A stretch of 64,000 nucleotides of DNA from CAYVFC01 sp964450715 (lineage in GTDB: Bacteria; Myxococcota_A; Polyangia; Polyangiales; JAFGIB01): the NCBI GenBank assembly GCA_964450715.1, contig CAYVFC010000002.1, forward strand, positions 77,413-141,412, written 5' to 3'. The notes beneath the pieces are model-generated. The model was given only the letters and a program-made list of their open reading frames with translations, had not been told where the DNA came from and did not search any database. How positions within the stretch are numbered: position 1 is the first letter of the stretch; each line of letters starts with the position of its first letter. This document shows, one piece after another, positions 17,431-26,659 of the stretch. The translations under genes and the position numbers were made by a program.

Positions 17431-17709
17431 TCAGTACCGCCGATAGCGCCGGAGCAGCGGGTCGGCGACCAGCTCCCGTATCAGGCCGTCGTCTTCCTCG
17501 TCGTTTTCGTCCGCCGTGTCCAGCGGGTCGGGATCCCGGACAAACGAGGGCCCGGGATCGGAATTCCGTCGAACCATCCGATCGATCTCGCGTTCATCGT
17601 CGTCGATGTTCGGAAAGGGATTCCAGGCATAGTCCAGGTCGCGACCGTCTCTCGCTCCCCGTCCACGCCTGTTGCGCCTTTCGCGCTTGTCGCTATACCG
17701 CTTGCCCAT
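17431..17709 (-). CDS. Small charged hypothetical protein
   Basis: 92 residues from ATG 17709 with GGAGG six bases upstream, overlapping the end of the HPF-like gene by 17 bases. It is highly polar: an Arg-rich N-terminus (MGKRYSDKRERRNRRGRG) is followed by an Asp/Glu-rich middle (NIDDDEREIDRM, DTADENDEEDDG) and a short basic end (LLRRYRRY). No known family is recognised. Tight coupling to a ribosome-hibernation-like gene and its basic N-terminus are compatible with RNA or ribosome association, but that is inference. Confidence 0.55.
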   Translation of the reverse strand: MGKRYSDKRERRNRRGRGARDGRDLDYAWNPFPNIDDDEREIDRMVRRNSDPGPSFVRDPDPLDTADENDEEDDGLIRELVADPLLRRYRRY

Positions 17710-18169
17710 CCGCACCTCCGCTGTTCGAGATCTTGCCGTCCGCGGGTGCAGCCGCCTTCGTGAGCGGTTGAGCCGCGCTCGCGTGGCGATACCGGAACGG
17801 ACGCCAGCCGTTCTTACCCGGATTCCGGGAGAACGCCCATCGCCGTGCATCGTCGTGCGGCCGAAGATGGTCGAACAGCGCGCGTACGTGCTTGAAGGCG
17901 CGCTCCACGGCGTTCGTCGCCACCCGGCCACGGCCGTTTCCCTCCAGCGTCTTCCCCTCGAGCCCCTTTTCGCCTTTCAGGGTAAGGTAGACGCGGACCG
18001 CGTAGTAGTGCCCGGTCTGCACCTGACCGGGTCGTGAACCGATATAGACCCGGATGGTCGGCTCGCCGCTACAGGCCTGCTCCAGCTCTCGCGCTTTGGT
18101 CCGTGCGTGCTCCAGCAGGGAATTACACGGATTCATTCCCGAGAAGGAAACACTCACGTTCGACCACAT
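17693..18169 (-). CDS. Ribosome hibernation factor-like protein (HPF/RaiA family)
   Basis: 158 residues starting MWSNVSVSFSGMNPCNSLLEHARTK. The first 115 residues follow the HPF/RaiA pattern: beta strand, helix with regularly spaced charged residues (HARTKARELEQ), strands (TIRVYIGSRPG, YAVRVYLTLKGEKG), then a second helix (NAVERAFKHVRALFDHLRP). Such proteins bind the 30S decoding centre and silence ribosomes under stress. A low-complexity Ala/Pro tail follows. The assignment is from pattern, moderately sure. It heads a minus-strand group with a Usp remnant, also a stress family. Confidence 0.6.
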   Translation of the reverse strand: MWSNVSVSFSGMNPCNSLLEHARTKARELEQACSGEPTIRVYIGSRPGQVQTGHYYAVRVYLTLKGEKGLEGKTLEGNGRGRVATNAVERAFKHVRALFDHLRPHDDARRWAFSRNPGKNGWRPFRYRHASAAQPLTKAAAPADGKISNSGGADGQAV

Positions 18170-18740
18170 CTGACTGCCCTTCCGGCGCCGGCCTTCACGG
18201 CCCGGCCGCCACCTCTTTGCTGATGCACGGCGCGTGCCATCGAGATCGGGACCACGTGGTGGCGCAGAGGGTCGTACGGTGGTGCCCGATACGCGTTCCC
18301 GCTCCCCCTGGAGGCGCCGCAGGCGCAGATTTTGCGCCGTGTTTCGCGCAGTCTTCGCGCGACGCCATCGGTCGCGCCAGTTTCGACGCCATCGGCGACC
18401 GGTTACGAACAGGCAATCGACGCCTGCAAAAAGAGCACGCCCCGGTCGGAGTGCGCTGCCGACCGGGGCCTTGTTGCTCTACTCGATATATTGGCCGCTA
18501 ATTCGGATTCACCTCCATAGCGGTTGGTTCGTGGGAAGGCCTGAAGAATGCGATTCGTGACCGGCTTGCGAAGCTACTATCCAGGAGGAACCGAGCTTCG
18601 TCCTCTATCGATGCACGTTTCGTGCCGTTGCCTACTCCTCCGGTGTCGTCGAAAATACGGCGGACAAACGTGTTGCCCGTCGGCTCGGGTAGCTATAGCC
18701 TTCGAAGCGATATTTGGCGCCGCTACAGGGAAAAACCGCC
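18170..18740. other. 570-base intergenic region between divergent genes
   Basis: It separates the HPF-like gene (minus) from the large ATPase gene (plus). Apart from the hairpin at 18439-18469 I see no convincing gene. It presumably contains the promoters of both divergent units. Confidence 0.4.
18439..18469 (+). terminator. 11-bp GC-rich hairpin, terminator-like
   Basis: GCCCCGGTCGG (18439-18449) pairs perfectly with CCGACCGGGGC (18459-18469) around a nine-base loop, followed by CTTGTTGCTCT. The trailing T content is weak. No recognised gene ends just upstream, so it may belong to a short non-coding transcript or an attenuator ahead of the gene at 18741. Confidence 0.4.
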
Positions 18741-21700
18741 ATGAGCAGACAACCTTCTAGCAGGGCACCGGCGCGCGGGCTGAGCACCGCCGCTTGTCTG
18801 GCCGCGGTTGCCGCCTGGCTGTTCCCGGCCGGGGTTCCGGTCCTGGCCCAGGAACCGGTGAAGGCCGAGCCGGCGACGAGCGCGGGTCCGGCCGGCGAGA
18901 ACCGGAAACCGGAGGCACAGGAACGACCGCCTGCGGCCCCACGACCCGACCCCGTTGACACGGACGCTCCCGCCCAGCAGGTCGCTCCGGTAGTAACAGA
19001 AGCCTCACCCGCCCGCTCGGCAACGTCGGCAGCGGGCCCTTTGCCGGCGCGCGCGCCAGCCGCGGTCGAGGCGGTGAAGAAGAGCCGGGTCGAGACGGCC
19101 GGGACGGCAGCCCCTGCGCCCGCGGCAACCACGGCCGCCTCCGCACCGCCGTCCGGCGGCGACGAGGCCGGTTTCGTTTCCGGAAGCCCCGCACCTGCCG
19201 GTGGGTCCGCCGTCGCGGATACGGGTCCGGCAAGGACGAGTGAAAACCTCGATCCCGTATTGCTCGACCTGGTGTCGAACCTGAAGGCGCTGATCGAGGG
19301 GAAGCTTCCGACGCAGGTCGAGATCTCCTCCCTCTTCACCTTGCCGGTCGACCGCTTCGACATGGTGCAGCGAAGGCTGCAGTCGCTCCCGCAAGAAGTC
19401 GGCAGCGCGGAAAGGGCGCTTTCCGCCCTGGAGCGGCGGCTGGCCAGTCCGGAGCAGGAGATTCCGGAGGTCGAGAAGCCGGCCGTCTTGCTGAAGCCGC
19501 TGCTCGCGCCGGAACCACCGGTCGAGCCCGAGCTGCCCGCCCGGCCCGAGAAGGCCCGGCCCCGAAGCAAGTGGGCGAAGCAGAAGAATCCGGACCTGGC
19601 TCGGGCTTGGCAGGCGTACGACGAAAGCCTCGTCCTTTACGAGCAGGCGAAGGAGAGATACCGGGAGCAAAGATCGGCCTACGAGCAGCAGCTGGTCGCC
19701 CACGAGGAAGCCAGCCGGCAACGCGAAGCGGCCCGCGAGGCTTTCGAGCAGGCAAAGGTAGAACGGCTGGCGCAGCTGGAGAGGTGGCAACGCGAGCTTT
19801 CCCGGCAGCGCTCGCTCCTTCATCTCAGGCTGGAGGTGGCGCGGCTGCGACTGCGTTACCTCGAGGCCCTGGTGGCGTTGATCCGTCCCTTGCCGCAAGC
19901 GGCGCGGCAATCCCTCTCCTCGCTGGCGGCGCCTCGCCACTCGCTGCGCTCGGCCGCGGCGGAAATCCGGGAGATCAACCATGCGGTCGGTCGTCTTCGC
20001 TCGCGCGTCGAGGTGCTGGCCAACCGCGGCGAAGCCGACGCGCTGGCCGGGCTGCTGGTGGATCGCAAGGCGGTCCGGGGCAGCCTGGTCACCTTGCTGG
20101 CCGCCCTCTCCGACCTGATCGACCGGTTCGAGGCGGACGCCGTCGAGTTGGAAAACCTGGCCGCCCGCCTGGAGAAAGAGGGAGGCGCCCTGCAACGCTC
20201 GATCTTCCTTAGCGCGCTGGTATCCGAACGCCAGAAACGACTGGACGCGCTCTTCCTCCAGCACCTGAAGGAATCCAGATTCCTGGCGCGCGCCGGTGGC
20301 TACGATCCGCAGGCCGTCTCGGAACCAGCGGCCCTCGCCAAGCGTATCGACGGGCTGCTCCCGGTTCCGGAACGGATCGGTACGGCGAGCCAGGCCAAAA
20401 AGGCTCTGAACGAGATCTACTCCGTCATCGAACAGGCCGAGACCCTGCAGCGCGACGCGGACCCGGTACGGCTACGCTATCACCGGGCGTTCAAGCGCGA
20501 GGCAGTCGCGCTTCTCACCGGCCTGGCCTCGGCCGAAACGCGCGCCCGTGCCTACTCGCTGTCGGTGGAGTTCCTCGGCTATCTGAAGGCCGACCTGGAT
20601 GTCGTCGGTACCCGCCTGCAGGGGTTCTTCGCCAAAAAACTAGCTCAGTGGAAGAACCTGCCGCGCTTCGCCTCCACGGCCGAGGGAGCGCTGCTGCTTT
20701 CCTCCATTGCCATCGCCATCGTCGTACCCCTGATCGTGCTGCGCATCCGCAAGCGGCTGCGCGGCCTGGTCAACGCGGCGGTGCGCCGGTTGCGCAGGCT
20801 CGACTTCTTCCGGCGGCGCATCGGCGCGGTAGTACGCTGGGCCGCGCTGGCCCAGGCGCTGTTGCCGGCGCTGGTCTTTCTGGCGGCCGGCTACGGCGCC
20901 CTGTTCCTGGTGGGGTTCCGCCATGTCGAGATCCGTTTCATCGAGGTAGCTTTTCGCTACGGCATGCTGTTCGTGCTGGGCAGGCAACTGCTGCTCGGCC
21001 TGACCCTGCAGGTCTCCCGGCGGCAGCCCGCGCTGCTGCATATGGCGCCGGTGCGGGTGGACCTGCTGCGCATCAGTTACGACCGCCTGGGGCTGGGCCT
21101 GGCCCTGGCGGCCAGCCTGGAAGAGTGGAGCCGGTTGTGGCTGGGAGCGGGCTCGCTGAGCGCGCTGTGCCGCTGGGCGGTCTGGCTCTGGGTGCTGGTC
21201 TGGTCGCTATGGGCCGCGCTGGCCTGGCGCCGGGCCCTGGGCGAGACGCTGCTGGGTAAGGGACGCGAAGGCAGCCCCTGGCGAAAGCTGGGACGCCTGA
21301 TGACCGAACACGTCGTCTTCGCCCTGCTGAGCCCCGTCGCCTTGGTCCTGGTAGTGGCCGATGCCATAGTGGGCGCCGTGAGAAGCGGCCTGCAGGAGGG
21401 CGGCTTTTTCACCTTCCTGCGCGCGCGTTCCTTGCGGCGCATGTCCAGGCGGGCGACCGAGGTTGCCGAACAACCGCCGGGCGAGCTGCCGGAACGCTAC
21501 ACCAGGGAGTTTCCCCTCTACCCCATCCTGGGCGAGGAGGAGGCGGAGGTCATCGTTCGCCGTGCCGAGGTCGACAGGGTGCTGGAGCAGCTCGAGCGCT
21601 GGAAAGCCTCGCGGCAGGACGGATCGCTGGTGCTGATCGGCGACAAGGGCATCGGCAAGACGACCATGGCGGCCTTGCTCACCCGCCGGATCACCTCGTT

Positions 21701-22559
21701 GCCGGTCTCCTTCCACACCGTTTCCAGGAAGATCCGCAACGAGAAGGACCTGGTCAGGGACCTCGCACCCGTAGTGGGGGACCCGGACGCGGCCAACATC
21801 GGTATGCTCTCCAGCCATCTCAACCAGGGCGAGGAGCGAGTGCTGCTGATCGACGAAGCGCACAATCTCTTCCTGCGCACGGTGGACGGCTACCAGGCCT
21901 ACGAGGCGCTGGTACGCCTGGTCAACTTCACCTCGAACCGCGTGTTCTGGATACTCGTCTTTAATCGCTTCTCCTGGGAATTCCTCAATCAGAGCCGCCG
22001 CCGCGTACACTACTTTCGCAAGCTGCTTCACCTGCAGCCGTGGAGCGCCGACGATCTCAAGGAGCTCATCGCGCGCCGCAACGAGCGGGCCGGCCTGAAC
22101 GTGCAGTTCGACGAGTTCCTGCTCGACGGCGGCGGCAGAGCGGGCGAGGAGCTGGAGCTGGTGGAAAGCGTGGACGCCTACTTCCAGTTGCTGCGGGAGT
22201 CCAGCGGCGGCAACCCGCGGGTGGCAACCTACCTCTGGCTCAACTCGCTACGCCCGCTCTCCGAAAACAGGCTGCGGCTGGGGCTTTTTCGCGAGGAGTC
22301 TACCGAGCACCTGGAGAAGCTGGACAGCGAGCTGCTCTTCGCCCTGGCCGCCATCTGCCAGCACGAGAACCTCTCGGTGGCCGAGCTGCGAGAGGAGCTC
22401 AACGTGCCCCTGGACTTCGCCGGATTCGCCATGCGCTATCTCTCCGAATACGGCTATATCGAGCCCAAGCACACCGACGGCAATCGGTTCACCCTGGCGC
22501 CGCGATTCTACCCGCAGGTATTGAAGGTGCTGCGCGCGCGCCACCTTCTCTTCGAATAG
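18741..22559 (+). CDS. Large membrane-anchored ATPase with coiled-coil periplasmic region
   Basis: The start at ATG 18741 gives 1272 residues. A signal peptide (LSTAACLAAVAAWLFPAG...VLAQ) precedes a Pro/Ala-rich linker and a long Glu/Arg/Gln-rich coiled coil (about residues 270-660). Then come at least five membrane helices (about 655-890). The cytoplasmic P-loop ATPase domain has Walker A GDKGIGKTT near residue 970 and Walker B VLLIDEAH near 1035. A helical C-terminal part with a winged-helix look follows (LSVAELREELNVPLDFAGF). A complete MscS channel gene follows after 12 bases. The ATPase may gate or assemble that channel; this is inference from context. No named family is recognised for the whole protein. 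Confidence 0.75.
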   Translation: MSRQPSSRAPARGLSTAACLAAVAAWLFPAGVPVLAQEPVKAEPATSAGPAGENRKPEAQERPPAAPRPDPVDTDAPAQQVAPVVTEASPARSATSAAGPLPARAPAAVEAVKKSRVETAGTAAPAPAATTAASAPPSGGDEAGFVSGSPAPAGGSAVADTGPARTSENLDPVLLDLVSNLKALIEGKLPTQVEISSLFTLPVDRFDMVQRRLQSLPQEVGSAERALSALERRLASPEQEIPEVEKPAVLLKPLLAPEPPVEPELPARPEKARPRSKWAKQKNPDLARAWQAYDESLVLYEQAKERYREQRSAYEQQLVAHEEASRQREAAREAFEQAKVERLAQLERWQRELSRQRSLLHLRLEVARLRLRYLEALVALIRPLPQAARQSLSSLAAPRHSLRSAAAEIREINHAVGRLRSRVEVLANRGEADALAGLLVDRKAVRGSLVTLLAALSDLIDRFEADAVELENLAARLEKEGGALQRSIFLSALVSERQKRLDALFLQHLKESRFLARAGGYDPQAVSEPAALAKRIDGLLPVPERIGTASQAKKALNEIYSVIEQAETLQRDADPVRLRYHRAFKREAVALLTGLASAETRARAYSLSVEFLGYLKADLDVVGTRLQGFFAKKLAQWKNLPRFASTAEGALLLSSIAIAIVVPLIVLRIRKRLRGLVNAAVRRLRRLDFFRRRIGAVVRWAALAQALLPALVFLAAGYGALFLVGFRHVEIRFIEVAFRYGMLFVLGRQLLLGLTLQVSRRQPALLHMAPVRVDLLRISYDRLGLGLALAASLEEWSRLWLGAGSLSALCRWAVWLWVLVWSLWAALAWRRALGETLLGKGREGSPWRKLGRLMTEHVVFALLSPVALVLVVADAIVGAVRSGLQEGGFFTFLRARSLRRMSRRATEVAEQPPGELPERYTREFPLYPILGEEEAEVIVRRAEVDRVLEQLERWKASRQDGSLVLIGDKGIGKTTMAALLTRRITSLPVSFHTVSRKIRNEKDLVRDLAPVVGDPDAANIGMLSSHLNQGEERVLLIDEAHNLFLRTVDGYQAYEALVRLVNFTSNRVFWILVFNRFSWEFLNQSRRRVHYFRKLLHLQPWSADDLKELIARRNERAGLNVQFDEFLLDGGGRAGEELELVESVDAYFQLLRESSGGNPRVATYLWLNSLRPLSENRLRLGLFREESTEHLEKLDSELLFALAAICQHENLSVAELREELNVPLDFAGFAMRYLSEYGYIEPKHTDGNRFTLAPRFYPQVLKVLRARHLLFE

Positions 22560-22571
22560 GAGGGAGCCGCC

Positions 22572-23393
22572 GTGAAAGAGACCAGCCTTCTCGACGCCTT
22601 CGATCCCGGCGCGCTTCCCGTCGCGCTGGGCATCATCATCGCCGCGCTGCTCATCGTGCGCATTTCCAATCGCGTCTTCCAGCGCCTGAGCGAGCGCATC
22701 GTCGAACATCGACTGGTGCTGAAGCAGATCAGCGCTTTCGTGGGCTTCGTGGTCTACGTGGTGGCCGCGCTGGCCGCCTTCGACAACCTGTTCGTGCTCT
22801 CCTCGGAGGCCATGCTGGCCCTCTCCGGCACCCTGGCCGTAACCGTGGGCTTCGGGCTCAAGGACGTGGCCGCCTCCTTTCTGGCCGGTATCCTCATCCT
22901 CATCAACCGGCCCTTCCAGGTCGGCGACCGCATCAGCTTCGGCGGCTATTACGGGGAGGTGACCGAGATCGGCCTGCGCACGGTGCGCCTGGTCACCCTG
23001 GACGACAACCTGGTGACCATCCCCACCGGTCAGTTCTTGACCAGCCCGGTGGCCAGCGCCAACGCCGGAGAGCTGGACTGCATGGTGGTCAACAGGTTTC
23101 ACGTATCGCCACGCGCCGACCACCGGCGCGCCAGGGAGATCGTGGAGGACGCCGTGCTGGCCTCCAAGTACCTGTTCCTGGGCAAGCCCTTCTCGGTGCT
23201 GGTCTCGACGCTGCTCTCCCACGACGGGCTGGTCGTGGTCGAGCTGGTGGCCAAGGCATACGTGTACGACACCCGTTTCGAGAAGGCGTTCGCCAGCGAC
23301 GTGACAGACCGGGTGCTGACCGCCTTTCGCGAGCACCAGATCGAGATGCCCCATTCACGCGGCGCGGGAGTTCAGCCCAGCACCTTACAGTAG
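22572..23393 (+). CDS. MscS-family mechanosensitive channel, complete
   Basis: The GTG start at 22572 has AGGAGGG upstream; 273 residues. Three membrane helices include the pore-lining segment rich in Gly/Ala (LSGTLAVTVGFGLKDVAASF). The beta-domain follows (RPFQVGDRISFGGYYGEV, IPTGQFLTSPV), then the alpha/beta C-terminal domain. Length is normal for a small MscS. It is co-transcribed with the large ATPase gene, from which it is 12 bases away, and overlaps the 3' end of the convergent deacetylase gene by 22 bases. This is the only intact MscS wholly inside the window. Confidence 0.92.
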   Translation: MKETSLLDAFDPGALPVALGIIIAALLIVRISNRVFQRLSERIVEHRLVLKQISAFVGFVVYVVAALAAFDNLFVLSSEAMLALSGTLAVTVGFGLKDVAASFLAGILILINRPFQVGDRISFGGYYGEVTEIGLRTVRLVTLDDNLVTIPTGQFLTSPVASANAGELDCMVVNRFHVSPRADHRRAREIVEDAVLASKYLFLGKPFSVLVSTLLSHDGLVVVELVAKAYVYDTRFEKAFASDVTDRVLTAFREHQIEMPHSRGAGVQPSTLQ

Positions 23394-25621
23394 ACCACCT
23401 TGGCGTCCCCCGGCTTGTAGTAGTCGTCTAGTATGGATGCCGGCGAGTAGCCGTTGTGCTCGTAGAAAGCGCGGGTGGTGGCATAGGCCGGACGGCTGGA
23501 GGTGTCGATGTAGATCCGGGTACCGGACTCGTGGCGCACCCCGTTCTCGGCGCGCCTGAGCAGCTCGCGGCCGAGCCCGGCATCCTGGTGGTTGGGATGC
23601 ACGGCGATCCAGTACAGGTCGAAGCTCGTCAGGGTGAGGGCTATCGGCCCGTAGCAGGCGTAACCGATCATCTCGTCCTTGCGGTCCGCGAAGACGAATC
23701 GGTACTCGCTCCGCTCCTTCTTGTTCAGACGGTCCTGCACCAGCTCCACCGCCACGTCGACCTCCGAGGGGTCGAATAGCTCGGTGAGCTGCAGGATGGC
23801 CCGCACCAGCGCGCAGTCGGCGGGTCGGGGCTCGAGGCGGAAGCTCACGTCCTGCAACAGCCCCCTGGGCTTGCCGATCCCGCGCGCGGTCCGGCTCGAC
23901 TCGGCTAACGCGGTCAAAAAAGTGCGAGCGTTTACGCCCAGGGTGCGGGTGCGGTAGCCGCCCTCCTGCACCACCAGGATGGGCAGCCCGACCTCGGCGA
24001 TCATGCGGCCGTTGCGCTCGAAGTCCTTGCGCACCAGCGACCAGGTGCCGGTCGGATCCCCCTTGGCCGTGTCCAGGCCCAGGGCGACCAGCAGGAAATC
24101 GGGCGAAAAGCGGTCGATGTAACGCAGCGCCCGGATCAGAGCCTTGAGGTAATCGTCCCCGTTGCGTTTTTCCGGCAAGGGAATGTTGAGGTTCGTCCCT
24201 TCGCCCACGCCCACGCCCGTTTCGTCCTCGAAGCCCGAAAAGTAGGGGTAGGCGAAGCGGGGGTGGCCGTGGACGGAGACGGTCAGCACGTCCGAGCGCG
24301 CGTAGAAGATATCCTGCTGGCCGTTGCCGTGGTGGTAGTCCACATCCAGGATAGCCACCTTGCCGTGGGTCGATATGTACTGAGCGGCAATGGCCGCGTT
24401 GTTGAAGTAGCAGAACCCCCCGAAGGCACGTCGTTCCGCGTGGTGGCCCGGGGGACGCACCAGGGCATAGGCGAGCCTCCGGCCTTCCAGGATCTCCCGC
24501 GCGGCCGTCAGCGCGCAGTTGACGCCGCTGCGGGCCGCCAGGTAGGCGTTGCGATGGATGGGGGTGAAGGTGTCGATGCAGTAGTATCCGGACAGGACCG
24601 AGTAGTCGCGCGGAGCACGCGTCTTGTTGCGGATGGGAAAGACGTAGGGGTAGAGCGACTCCCGGTCCTTGACCTGCTCGCTGGCCCGTTTGAGGTACTC
24701 GATCAGATCGCTGTCGTGTACCGCGGTGAGGTGACGGTCGGCAAAGACGCGCGGTTGGATACGCTCGAACAGCCCCGTGGGCTCGATCTCCTCCAGGATG
24801 GTCCGGATACGAACGGGCGCCTCCACGTAGCCGCGGTCGCGCACGTGGTGGATGTCGTGCCCGTCGTTGACCACCAGCGCGACCGGCTCCTGCGGGCTCG
24901 GCGGCACCCGCCCGTTGATGGCCTTCGGCTTGACGTAGCGAAAGGGCCGCAGCGCCACCGGGTCGTCCTTGATGGAGGCCACCACCCGGCGGACGTAGGC
25001 CGGAGGACAGTAGTCCCCGTACTTGCGCTCCAGGATGGCGCGCACCACCTTCTTCAGGTAGTCGCGTCCCGGTGCAGGGTTGCGGTCCAGGCCGTCGAAG
25101 ACCAGGTGCGGCATGCAGGTGTCGCCCGGCTTGACCGGCAGCTCGTACTCGGTGCCGGTAATGGGACGCGCGCCGTACTTCTCGTAGAAGCGGAGCCGAT
25201 CGATATTCTGGGTGAGCAGCTCCTTGCCCGGACAGGCTTCGGGATCGTCGGGCAGGCACTCGAAGAACAGCCCCTTGCCGCCGAGCGCGTCCGACTCCTC
25301 CCGAACACGGCTATAGAGCGCCCCGCCGATCCCGCCGCCCATCTTCTTGCGGCCCGTCGCCAGAAAGTCGAGGTAGCAGAACGCCAGCTTGGGTTCGTGC
25401 AGCAGGATAGCGAAGCCCAGCAACTGCCGGCGAATGTCCTCCCCCGCGAAGAGAATGGTCTTGAACCGTTGTTTGAAGGGGTTCCGCAGTCGTTCCCCCA
25501 GGTCGGAAACGTCGCCCTCGGTCAGCGCGGAGAACTGCTGCAGCAGGATTCCCTGTGCCTGCTGGATGATCTCCCTGTTGATCGGAAGGACGTCGTCATA
25601 GATGCGTCGAATGCGAAACAC
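23372..25621 (-). CDS. GNAT–histone-deacetylase-like–GNAT fusion (acetylpolyamine amidohydrolase type)
   Basis: 749 residues from a GTG at 25621 with AAAGGGAG upstream. Residues about 1-190 look like an acetyltransferase-related N-domain (LLGFAILLHEPKLAFCYLDFLA). Residues about 230-580 are a class II deacetylase/acetylpolyamine amidohydrolase with RPPGHHAE, the zinc ligands in LDVDYHHGNGQQD and the Asp of LGLDTAKGDPTG. Residues about 600-749 are a GNAT domain (YWIAVHPNHQDAGLGRELLRR). Having both acetyl-transfer and deacetylation in one chain is unusual. It is the last gene of the aminomutase/ATP-grasp operon, suggesting acetylation control or processing of an amine such as beta-lysine (inference). 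Confidence 0.88.
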   Translation of the reverse strand: MFRIRRIYDDVLPINREIIQQAQGILLQQFSALTEGDVSDLGERLRNPFKQRFKTILFAGEDIRRQLLGFAILLHEPKLAFCYLDFLATGRKKMGGGIGGALYSRVREESDALGGKGLFFECLPDDPEACPGKELLTQNIDRLRFYEKYGARPITGTEYELPVKPGDTCMPHLVFDGLDRNPAPGRDYLKKVVRAILERKYGDYCPPAYVRRVVASIKDDPVALRPFRYVKPKAINGRVPPSPQEPVALVVNDGHDIHHVRDRGYVEAPVRIRTILEEIEPTGLFERIQPRVFADRHLTAVHDSDLIEYLKRASEQVKDRESLYPYVFPIRNKTRAPRDYSVLSGYYCIDTFTPIHRNAYLAARSGVNCALTAAREILEGRRLAYALVRPPGHHAERRAFGGFCYFNNAAIAAQYISTHGKVAILDVDYHHGNGQQDIFYARSDVLTVSVHGHPRFAYPYFSGFEDETGVGVGEGTNLNIPLPEKRNGDDYLKALIRALRYIDRFSPDFLLVALGLDTAKGDPTGTWSLVRKDFERNGRMIAEVGLPILVVQEGGYRTRTLGVNARTFLTALAESSRTARGIGKPRGLLQDVSFRLEPRPADCALVRAILQLTELFDPSEVDVAVELVQDRLNKKERSEYRFVFADRKDEMIGYACYGPIALTLTSFDLYWIAVHPNHQDAGLGRELLRRAENGVRHESGTRIYIDTSSRPAYATTRAFYEHNGYSPASILDDYYKPGDAKVVYCKVLG

Positions 25622-25657
25622 GGTGCTCCCTTTCGTCCGAGGGCGAGTTCCGGGCCG

Positions 25658-26659
25658 CTAGGGGCAAGAACGGAGCACGTCCTGCAGAATGCGAGCGATA
25701 GCCTCCTCGAAGTCGATACCGGCTTGTGCAAGGGCGGCCGCGAACCCGGCGTCCGGAGAAAGGCAGGGGTTGGCGTTGACCTCGAGTATCCAGGGTTGCC
25801 GCGAGCCGTCCACCCGGAAATCCACGCGCGCGTAGCCGCGCAGCTTGAACAGCGACCAGCAATCGGTCGCCAGGCTCGCCAGCTTGCCCAGCAGCGCCCG
25901 GTCGCGCGGATCGAAATCGAAACGCCTGGGCGTGTGGTTGTACTCGTAGGAGGATTGCTGCCACTTGGCCGCGTACCCGACGATGCGTGGCTTGCCATCC
26001 GGGTAGTCGGCGAAGTCGATCTCGGCCGGAGGCAGCACCTGGACCCGGGAGCCGCCGCCGAGCAGGGCGACGTTGAACTCGCGGCCCTCGACGAAGCGCT
26101 CGACGAAACCGTCTCCGTTCAGCCGCTGCAAGGCTACTCCGAGCCTGTCGCGCGCCCGCTCCGGGTCGTCGAGCGCGAAGACGGAGTCGTCGTCGATCCC
26201 CTGCGAGGCGTGCTCCCAGCAGGACTTGACGATGTAGGTGCCCGGCTCCGGTAGCGCGTTGATCGTCGTCTCGGTCATCTCCCGGGATTCGATCCAGTCC
26301 GGGGTGGGCAGGCCGGCCGCTTGCAGCGTGCGCTTGGCCAGCAGCTTGCCTGAGGTGAGGAACAGCGCATCGGCCGGTGCGCCCGAGTAGGGGATGCCGA
26401 GCGCCGAGAGCAGGAAGGGAACCAGGTGGATAAGACTGCCGCGACCCGCCAGGGACTCGACCAGGTTGAAGACGATGTCGGGCCGCGCGGAAAGTAAGCG
26501 CCGGCGCAGGCTCTCCAGGTCCAGACCGCAGGGCTGGCGAATGCACTGGTGGCCCAGCCGGGCCAGCGCGCGCTCGACCGCCTCGGCCTGTACCAGTGCG
26601 TCGGCCGCGTCGGTCGGGCTCCCGTCGTCGACGGCGTCGTGCAGGATGGCTACGCGCAT
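25658..26659 (-). CDS. ATP-grasp ligase, D-Ala–D-Ala ligase-like (second)
   Basis: 333 residues from ATG 26659, overlapping the end of the preceding ATP-grasp gene by 10 bases. Typical D-Ala-D-Ala-ligase fold features are an N-terminal Rossmann-like part (MRVAILHDAVDDG), PDIVFNLVESLAGRG, and the ATP-grasp lid and Mg site (ARVDFRVDGSRQPWILEVNANPCLSPDAGF). These enzymes form acyl-phosphate intermediates and join a carboxylate to an amine. The substrate differs from cell-wall Ddl, judging by context: it is in an operon with lysine 2,3-aminomutase and another ATP-grasp. A role in joining beta-lysine or an amino acid is inferred. Confidence 0.85.
   Translation of the reverse strand: MRVAILHDAVDDGSPTDAADALVQAEAVERALARLGHQCIRQPCGLDLESLRRRLLSARPDIVFNLVESLAGRGSLIHLVPFLLSALGIPYSGAPADALFLTSGKLLAKRTLQAAGLPTPDWIESREMTETTINALPEPGTYIVKSCWEHASQGIDDDSVFALDDPERARDRLGVALQRLNGDGFVERFVEGREFNVALLGGGSRVQVLPPAEIDFADYPDGKPRIVGYAAKWQQSSYEYNHTPRRFDFDPRDRALLGKLASLATDCWSLFKLRGYARVDFRVDGSRQPWILEVNANPCLSPDAGFAAALAQAGIDFEEAIARILQDVLRSCP

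Noticed and set aside
24263..26254. A 663-residue plus-strand open frame
   Set aside because: It is a high-GC shadow of the deacetylase and ATP-grasp genes on the other strand; the translation has no domain and is His/Val/Arg-biased.
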